Below are positions 40,911 to 45,189 of a DNA stretch of 45,189 nt, in pieces. A program made the position numbers and the translations under genes. The stretch covers positions 1 to 45,189 of the forward strand of contig JACMLN010000117.1 in NCBI GenBank assembly GCA_014379585.1, in the 5' to 3' direction. Numbering within the stretch: position 1 is the stretch's first letter; each line of letters starts with the position of its first letter. The notes below the pieces were generated by a model. The model did no database searches and had not been told where the DNA came from. It was given only the letters and a program-made list of their open reading frames with translations. This stretch comes from Gloeobacterales cyanobacterium ES-bin-313. GTDB taxonomy: Bacteria; Cyanobacteriota; Cyanobacteriia; Gloeobacterales; Gloeobacteraceae.

Positions 40911-43715
40911 TTATTTTGCTTCCATCCAGTTAGGGCCGCAGTTCATCTCAACCCGCAGTGGAACGCTGATCAAAAGCGCATTTTCCATTTCTTCGCGAAT
41001 CAGCGGTTCAAGTTCCGAGAGTTCATCGGGATGCACTTCCAGCACCAACTCATCGTGAACTTGTAATAACAACTGGCTGCGGCGACCTTTGAGCAAGGCT
41101 TCGACCCTGAGCATCGCCAATTTGACAATATCGGCAGCCGTGCCCTGAATCGGGGCGTTGACGGCAGAGCGCAGTGCCGCTTCACGATCCCGCTGACCGA
41201 GTTGGTCAATGCCCTGAAAGTAACGGCGGCGACCCAGGAGCGTTTCGACGTAGCCTTCTTCGATCACCATTTTGCGGGTGCGCTCGAAGTAGCCAAAGAT
41301 GCCTGGGTAGCGCCGATTGAACGCGGTGATGAAGGCTTCTGCTTGGGCTGTGCTTGTCCCCGTTTCGCGGGCGAAGCGCCGTGCCCCCATGCCGTAGACC
41401 ACTCCGTAGTTAATGGTCTTAGCGAGGCGGCGCTCGTCGGCAGTCACTTCTGTTTTATCCAGCAGCAATTTAGCCGTCAGGGTATGAATGTCTTCGCCAC
41501 TTTGAAACGCTTCGATTAAGACTTTTTCTTCGGCAAGATGGGCGAGAATCCGCAACTCGATCTGAGAATAGTCAGCAGCCATGAGCACATAGCCCGGTTC
41601 CGGGATGAAAGCCCGCCGAATCCGCCGCGAAAATGAGGTGCGAATCGGAATATTTTGCAAGTTGGGATGGGAACTAGAGAGCCGTCCTGTGGCGGTGACG
41701 ACTTGATTGAAGTCCGTATGAATGCGCTCTGTTTTGGGGTTGATGAGCAATGGCAACGCATCGACATAGGTGGATTTGAGTTTGGCGAGGGTGCGATTTC
41801 TGAGGATGATGTCAATGATCGGATGATCCCCCTGCAGTTTTTCGAGGGTGGCTGCGTCCGTCGAAAAACCGAGGGAAGTCTTGCGGCTTTTTTTGACAGA
41901 AAGACCAAGTTTCTGAAACAGCAGATCGCTGAGTTGCTTGGGGGAATTGAGGTTAAACGACTCACCTGCCTGGGCATAGGCTTGTTCTTCGAGGCTTTTA
42001 AGTTCTGCTTCAAGTTCCGCTGAAAGTGTTTGCAAGTACGCTTTATCGATGCGGATTCCCCGCGCTTCCATCGCAGCAAGCACCGCTTCGAGGGGCAGTT
42101 CCATATTCTCAAAGATCGTTTTTAAGCTGGGCAGGGCATGGAGTTGGCTGCCAAGTAGGGTCGTGAGTTGAAAAGTACAGGCGACATCTTCGCCGCAGTA
42201 GCGACTGGCTGCCTCAATCTCCACAGAGGCAATCGTTTTGCCTTTTGGCACAAGATCCTCGTACGTGCCCATGGCGAACTGGAGATACCTCTGAGCCATG
42301 GATTGCAGGCTATGACTGCCCTCAGGGTTTAAGACGTAGCTGGCCAACATCGTGTCGAAGACGACTCCATCGAGAGCGATCCCTTGGCCGAGGAGGACGA
42401 GGCGGTCGTACTTGGCATTTTGAAACCATTTCGGACGGCTCGGATCCTCAAAATACGGCTTCAATGCAGCAAGCACCATCGCCAAATCGAGGTTTTCTCC
42501 TGTTTCGTGACCGACTGGGACATAGTAGGCAACGTTTCCTTGCCAAGCACAGCCAAGACCCACTAAGTCAGCGTTGACGGCATCGAGACTGGTGGTCTCC
42601 GTATCCCAAGCAACTGGATCCACCTGAGCAAACAGGTCTTCGAGAAAATGCTCCCACTGCGCCGGAGTTTGCACGGTGTGTACCGTGAGATCGAACGCTT
42701 TGGTGGGAGCAAAGTCGAACCAAAGATCATCGTCACTGGCAGTTGTTGTCGAGATTTCAGAAGATTCGGGTAGCTCCACAACTTCCGCTTCAACAGGTGG
42801 CTGGCCGAACAGTTTTTGCATCCGCCGCAACTGCCGCAAAAAAGATTTAAATTCCAGCTGTTCAAAAAGGGGCGTGATTGCGGCTTCGTCGATGCCACGC
42901 AGACGGCAGGATTCAAAGTCTGTAACGATCGGTACGTTGGTTTCAATCGTCGCCATAAAGTACGAGTGACGCGCCGACGCAACCCCTTCTTGCAGTTTTT
43001 TGCCGATCGCTCCCGGAATTTTGTCCATGGAAGCAAGCAAGTTGTCCAAAGAACCATACTCACTCAGCAATTTCACAGCGCCTTTCGCACCAATGCCTTT
43101 GACACCGGGAATATTGTCAGAAGAATCACCGCAGAGCGCTTTGTAATCGATCACCTGCTCCGGAGTGATACCAAGCTTGGCGACGACTTGATCGGGTCCA
43201 AATTCTTCTAGACCTGTGCGGGTATTTTGGTGCAGGACGCTAATTGGTCCTGGCCCATCTGGATCGGTAATTAACTGAAACAGATCTTGGTCGCCGCTGA
43301 GAATCTTGACCCGGTGTCCTTGGCGAGAACCTTGAATCGCTAAAGTCCCGATCAAGTCATCTGCTTCGAATCCAGCCATCTCAAATTGAGCAATTTCCAG
43401 TTTTTCAAGCACCGATCGCAAAATTTGGAGATCCTCAAAAAATTCTTGGGGAGTCTCCTGCCGTCCCGCCTTGTAGGTATCGTCTACTTCGTGACGGAAG
43501 GTGGGCATCCGATTGTCGAAGGCAATGGCGACATAGGTGGGCTGCTGCTGCTGAAGCACATCGAGCAAAATCTTCAAAAAACCGTAGGAGACACTGGTGG
43601 GAATACCTGTTGAGGTGCGCAGCCCTCCCTCGGTTCCCCGTGCATGGGCAAAAAAGGCGCGGTAGGCCAAAGAATGACCATCGACCAATAAAACTAGTGG
43701 GGTATCGCTTGACAT
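40911..43715 (-). CDS. polA: DNA polymerase I
   Basis: 934 residues from ATG 43715 (a frame open to 43865 lacks family sequence before that Met). It has three domains: 5'-3' exonuclease (VDGHSLAYRAFFAHARG, AIAFDNRMPTFRH, GFEADDLIGTLA, GDSSDNIPGVKGIGAKGA); 3'-5' exonuclease with an intact Asp-x-Glu (AWDTETTSLD) and later Asp/Tyr motifs; and polymerase with LNSPKQLSDLLF, TATGRLSSSHPNLQNIPIR, MAADYSQIELRILAHL, RRLAKTINYGVVYGMGA and VHDELVLEV. Fills gaps and removes RNA primers. All catalytic motifs are present, so proofreading is retained, unlike in some bacteria. Confidence 0.97.
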   Translation of the reverse strand: MSSDTPLVLLVDGHSLAYRAFFAHARGTEGGLRTSTGIPTSVSYGFLKILLDVLQQQQPTYVAIAFDNRMPTFRHEVDDTYKAGRQETPQEFFEDLQILRSVLEKLEIAQFEMAGFEADDLIGTLAIQGSRQGHRVKILSGDQDLFQLITDPDGPGPISVLHQNTRTGLEEFGPDQVVAKLGITPEQVIDYKALCGDSSDNIPGVKGIGAKGAVKLLSEYGSLDNLLASMDKIPGAIGKKLQEGVASARHSYFMATIETNVPIVTDFESCRLRGIDEAAITPLFEQLEFKSFLRQLRRMQKLFGQPPVEAEVVELPESSEISTTTASDDDLWFDFAPTKAFDLTVHTVQTPAQWEHFLEDLFAQVDPVAWDTETTSLDAVNADLVGLGCAWQGNVAYYVPVGHETGENLDLAMVLAALKPYFEDPSRPKWFQNAKYDRLVLLGQGIALDGVVFDTMLASYVLNPEGSHSLQSMAQRYLQFAMGTYEDLVPKGKTIASVEIEAASRYCGEDVACTFQLTTLLGSQLHALPSLKTIFENMELPLEAVLAAMEARGIRIDKAYLQTLSAELEAELKSLEEQAYAQAGESFNLNSPKQLSDLLFQKLGLSVKKSRKTSLGFSTDAATLEKLQGDHPIIDIILRNRTLAKLKSTYVDALPLLINPKTERIHTDFNQVVTATGRLSSSHPNLQNIPIRTSFSRRIRRAFIPEPGYVLMAADYSQIELRILAHLAEEKVLIEAFQSGEDIHTLTAKLLLDKTEVTADERRLAKTINYGVVYGMGARRFARETGTSTAQAEAFITAFNRRYPGIFGYFERTRKMVIEEGYVETLLGRRRYFQGIDQLGQRDREAALRSAVNAPIQGTAADIVKLAMLRVEALLKGRRSQLLLQVHDELVLEVHPDELSELEPLIREEMENALLISVPLRVEMNCGPNWMEAK

Positions 43716-43806
43716 CGTCGTGGGCAAGATATTGACGCTAGTGTGACATATTCGAAAAGCAGTTAGGGACTTTTGCACACAAACAGCCCCTCTATCTGGA
43801 GAGGTA

Positions 43807-43830
43807 TTTTTGTGTATTTGATCACAAAAA
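43807..43830. promoter_or_regulatory. CRP-like binding site between polA and porin
   Basis: TTTTTGTG (43807-43814) and CACAAAAA (43823-43830) are perfect 8-bp arms around 8 bases. The core TGTGTATTTGATCACA (43811-43826) matches TGTGA-N6-TCACA in nine of ten positions, the site for CRP and cyanobacterial SyCRP1. Its centre is about 66 bases before the predicted porin transcription start, a class-I activator position. A short hairpin (CCTCT/AGAGG, 43789-43804) lies next to it. Confidence 0.5.
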
Positions 43831-43850
43831 CCTTGGGCAGCCGTGAGGGT

Positions 43851-43878
43851 TTGCTGTACTATCAAAAGCGGATAGATA
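43851..43878 (+). promoter_or_regulatory. Candidate porin promoter
   Basis: TTGCTG (43851-43856), a 16-base spacer, TAGATA (43873-43878). The predicted start is near 43885, giving a leader of about 28 bases that is mostly the ribosome binding and Yfr1-complementary region. The -10 is imperfect, consistent with activator dependence. Confidence 0.4.
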
Positions 43879-43898
43879 AGGTGTTCTATTTGCCACGG

Positions 43899-43907
43899 GT
43901 GAGGAGT
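43899..43907 (+). promoter_or_regulatory. Yfr1 target site over porin ribosome binding site
   Basis: GTGAGGAGT is the exact reverse complement of the Yfr1 core ACTCCTCAC (8636-8644). It contains the Shine-Dalgarno GAGGAG (43901-43906), 6 bases before the ATG, so pairing would block ribosome entry, as reported for som porins in Prochlorococcus. Confidence 0.75.
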
Positions 43908-43912
43908 ACAGC

Positions 43913-45189
43913 ATGAAAAAACTGAACATTTACGCTGGGACGATTGGTCTTGTGGCTTTGCTTGGGGTAGTCAGTCCAGCCTCAGCTGAGTCAACAGATA
44001 GTCAGCAAATCAACAAATACTTGCAACAAGGACTCGGAGAGTCCATTTCTCAGGTTAACTCGGTATCAGAGTTAACAGACGTAGACCCGAATTCCTGGGC
44101 TTTCCAAGCGCTGAAGTCCATTGTCGAGCGTTTTGGCTGCCTAGAGGGATACCCCAACAAAACCTACTTGGGCAACAAGCCCACCAGCCGCTACGAGTTT
44201 GCAGCGGGTCTCAACGCTTGTCTTGAGAAGGTTAACGACTTGATAACCAGCAATACGTCGAACAAAGCGACCAAAGAAGACTTAGCAGTTCTTAAGCGCC
44301 TTCAAGATGAATTCGCGGCTGAACTCATTGCCCTCCGTGGTCGGGTCGATGCCCTCGAAGCGAAAACCAAAGATATTGAGAGCAAGCTCTTCAATGTCAA
44401 CGCCAAGTTAGATGGTTCGGTGGTGATGGCTGTCACTGGCGGCGGCGCAAGCAGCGACCAAACCCTCTCCTTTGCCCCCGCGACCTCTGGTGCCTATGGA
44501 GACTCCCAAATTGCGCAGTTGTTGGCTCCATTTCCTACAACAGGATTACTTGGTACACCAGGGCCTGGGGCTGGAACGAACTTCAACGGATTCGCTAGTG
44601 TTCCAGGCGCTTCTTCAAACACAACCTTTGCAGCGCGAACCACTCTCAACCTCCGCGCCACATTTTCTGGGCAAGATGAGTTGTTGATTCGTCTGCGCGG
44701 TGTAACTGGGCAAGCTATCGACGCGGCCTTCCCCGGCATTGCCAGCAATAGCGGTACGCTTTTCTACGCGGGTGGTGCGGCTGGTTCCTTCGACCAATCA
44801 ACTGGCACCGTGTCTACGAACGGCAGCGCCTTAGTCAGCTTCGATAAAATTCGCTACAGTACAAGTTTATTTAGCGACAAACTCCGAGTCTTCTTTGGAC
44901 CACGGATCGATCTCTTCGAATACATCGATACCAACTCCTTTGCAAACAATGCAGAAGTAGACTTCTCCAACGGCGGATTCATTAACAATCGGTTGTTGAC
45001 CCCCTCCTTCCTCGGCGCTGGCGGCGGTTTCGACTACCAGTTCAATGATTTCCTCGCACTGCGCGCAGTCTACGTTGCAGCCAATGGTGGTGCGGCAAGT
45101 GGCAACCCGAACGTCAACTTCAACCCTCAAGGAGTCCCCTACGGTGCTTTCGGTGCTGGTGGTCTCTTCGGAGGTAGCACCACTATCGC
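43913..45189 (+). CDS. SLH-domain outer-membrane porin, 3' end outside window
   Basis: At least 425 residues are visible; no stop is reached. A signal peptide (KKLNIYAGTIGLVALLGVVSPASA) is followed by an SLH domain (about 50-105: SELTDVDPNSWAFQALKSIV, FGCLEGYPNKTYLGNKPTSR, YEFAAGLNACLEKV) that binds the peptidoglycan layer. Then comes a coiled-coil spacer (LKRLQDEFAAELIALRGRVD, LEAKTKDIESKL) and the start of a beta-barrel with Gly/aromatic-rich strands (TLNLRATFSGQDELLIRLRG, FDKIRYSTSLFSDKLRVFFG, GGGFDYQFNDFLALRAVYVA). This is the cyanobacterial Som/iron-uptake-porin architecture. ATG with GAGGAG. Regulation: a Yfr1 site over the ribosome site and a CRP-like site upstream. Confidence 0.93.
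   Translation, partial: MKKLNIYAGTIGLVALLGVVSPASAESTDSQQINKYLQQGLGESISQVNSVSELTDVDPNSWAFQALKSIVERFGCLEGYPNKTYLGNKPTSRYEFAAGLNACLEKVNDLITSNTSNKATKEDLAVLKRLQDEFAAELIALRGRVDALEAKTKDIESKLFNVNAKLDGSVVMAVTGGGASSDQTLSFAPATSGAYGDSQIAQLLAPFPTTGLLGTPGPGAGTNFNGFASVPGASSNTTFAARTTLNLRATFSGQDELLIRLRGVTGQAIDAAFPGIASNSGTLFYAGGAAGSFDQSTGTVSTNGSALVSFDKIRYSTSLFSDKLRVFFGPRIDLFEYIDTNSFANNAEVDFSNGGFINNRLLTPSFLGAGGGFDYQFNDFLALRAVYVAANGGAASGNPNVNFNPQGVPYGAFGAGGLFGGSTTI

Noticed and set aside
43716-43865. Extended N-terminus of PolA (50 extra residues)
   Set aside because: The extra part contains the CRP-like palindrome and shows no polymerase sequence; family homology begins just after Met at 43715.

Overview
The window is a stretch of a cyanobacterial chromosome. 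Evidence includes ycf54 (partner of the Mg-protoporphyrin ester cyclase), a BciB-type divinyl-reductase with the Cys-rich N-terminus seen in cyanobacteria, a PII signal protein, a cyanobacterial SLH-domain porin, a DUF6761 protein, a DUF4079 protein, a cyanobacterial-type Ser/Thr kinase and the small RNA Yfr1 in front of trxA. Base composition is moderately GC-rich and I noticed only one HIP1 octamer (GCGATCGC, 31900-31907). A basal lineage (Gloeobacter/Anthocerotibacter-like) is possible, but I cannot prove this from the sequence. I found no rRNA, tRNA, CRISPR array or transposase.

Layout. 1-277: end of a DUF445 membrane protein. 319-3280: an AT-rich defence segment with a GmrSD-type DUF262/DUF1524 endonuclease gene facing a RelE-like/Shedu gene pair, with an inverted repeat between them. 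3559-6518: a metallophosphoesterase, PII with an NtcA-like promoter, a secreted repeat protein, a PsbP-like secreted protein and ycf54. 6565-12991: mnmG, Yfr1, trxA, a carboxyltransferase lacking a biotin domain, bciB and a Spy-like protein. 13171-18767: a solitary sugar-type ABC ATPase, small cyanobacterial proteins, an M23 peptidase, gamma-glutamyltransferase and a Tat-exported phosphoesterase. 18994-25103: a large Asp-box protein followed by a lipid group (acyltransferase, acyl-CoA ligase, acpS). 25212-31376: TPR proteins, a membrane Ser/Thr kinase and coaBC with small partners. 31636-35189: topA, a secreted cyclophilin and DUF4079. 35478-38660: a tightly overlapping five-gene operon (Tat-leader Ala/Gly/Arg-rich protein, L,D-transpeptidase, PqqD-like protein, HprK-like kinase, nucleotidyltransferase). 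38622-43715: CAP protein, 43-bp tandem repeats, a second L,D-transpeptidase and polA. 43913-end: the SLH porin, cut by the window edge.

Most interesting points. (1) The five-gene operon at 35478-38660 has the gene content of a peptide-modification (RiPP-like, 'HPr-rel-A') cassette and includes its own candidate substrate plus a cell-wall transpeptidase. (2) Yfr1 at about 8611-8681 carries the ultraconserved ACTCCTCACAC. The ribosome binding site of the porin at 43913 is a perfect 9-nt complement to it, and a separately promoted hairpin RNA just upstream of Yfr1 carries a 12-nt anti-Yfr1 sequence that could act as a sponge. (3) The divergent GmrSD / RelE-like-Shedu segment looks like a compact defence island.
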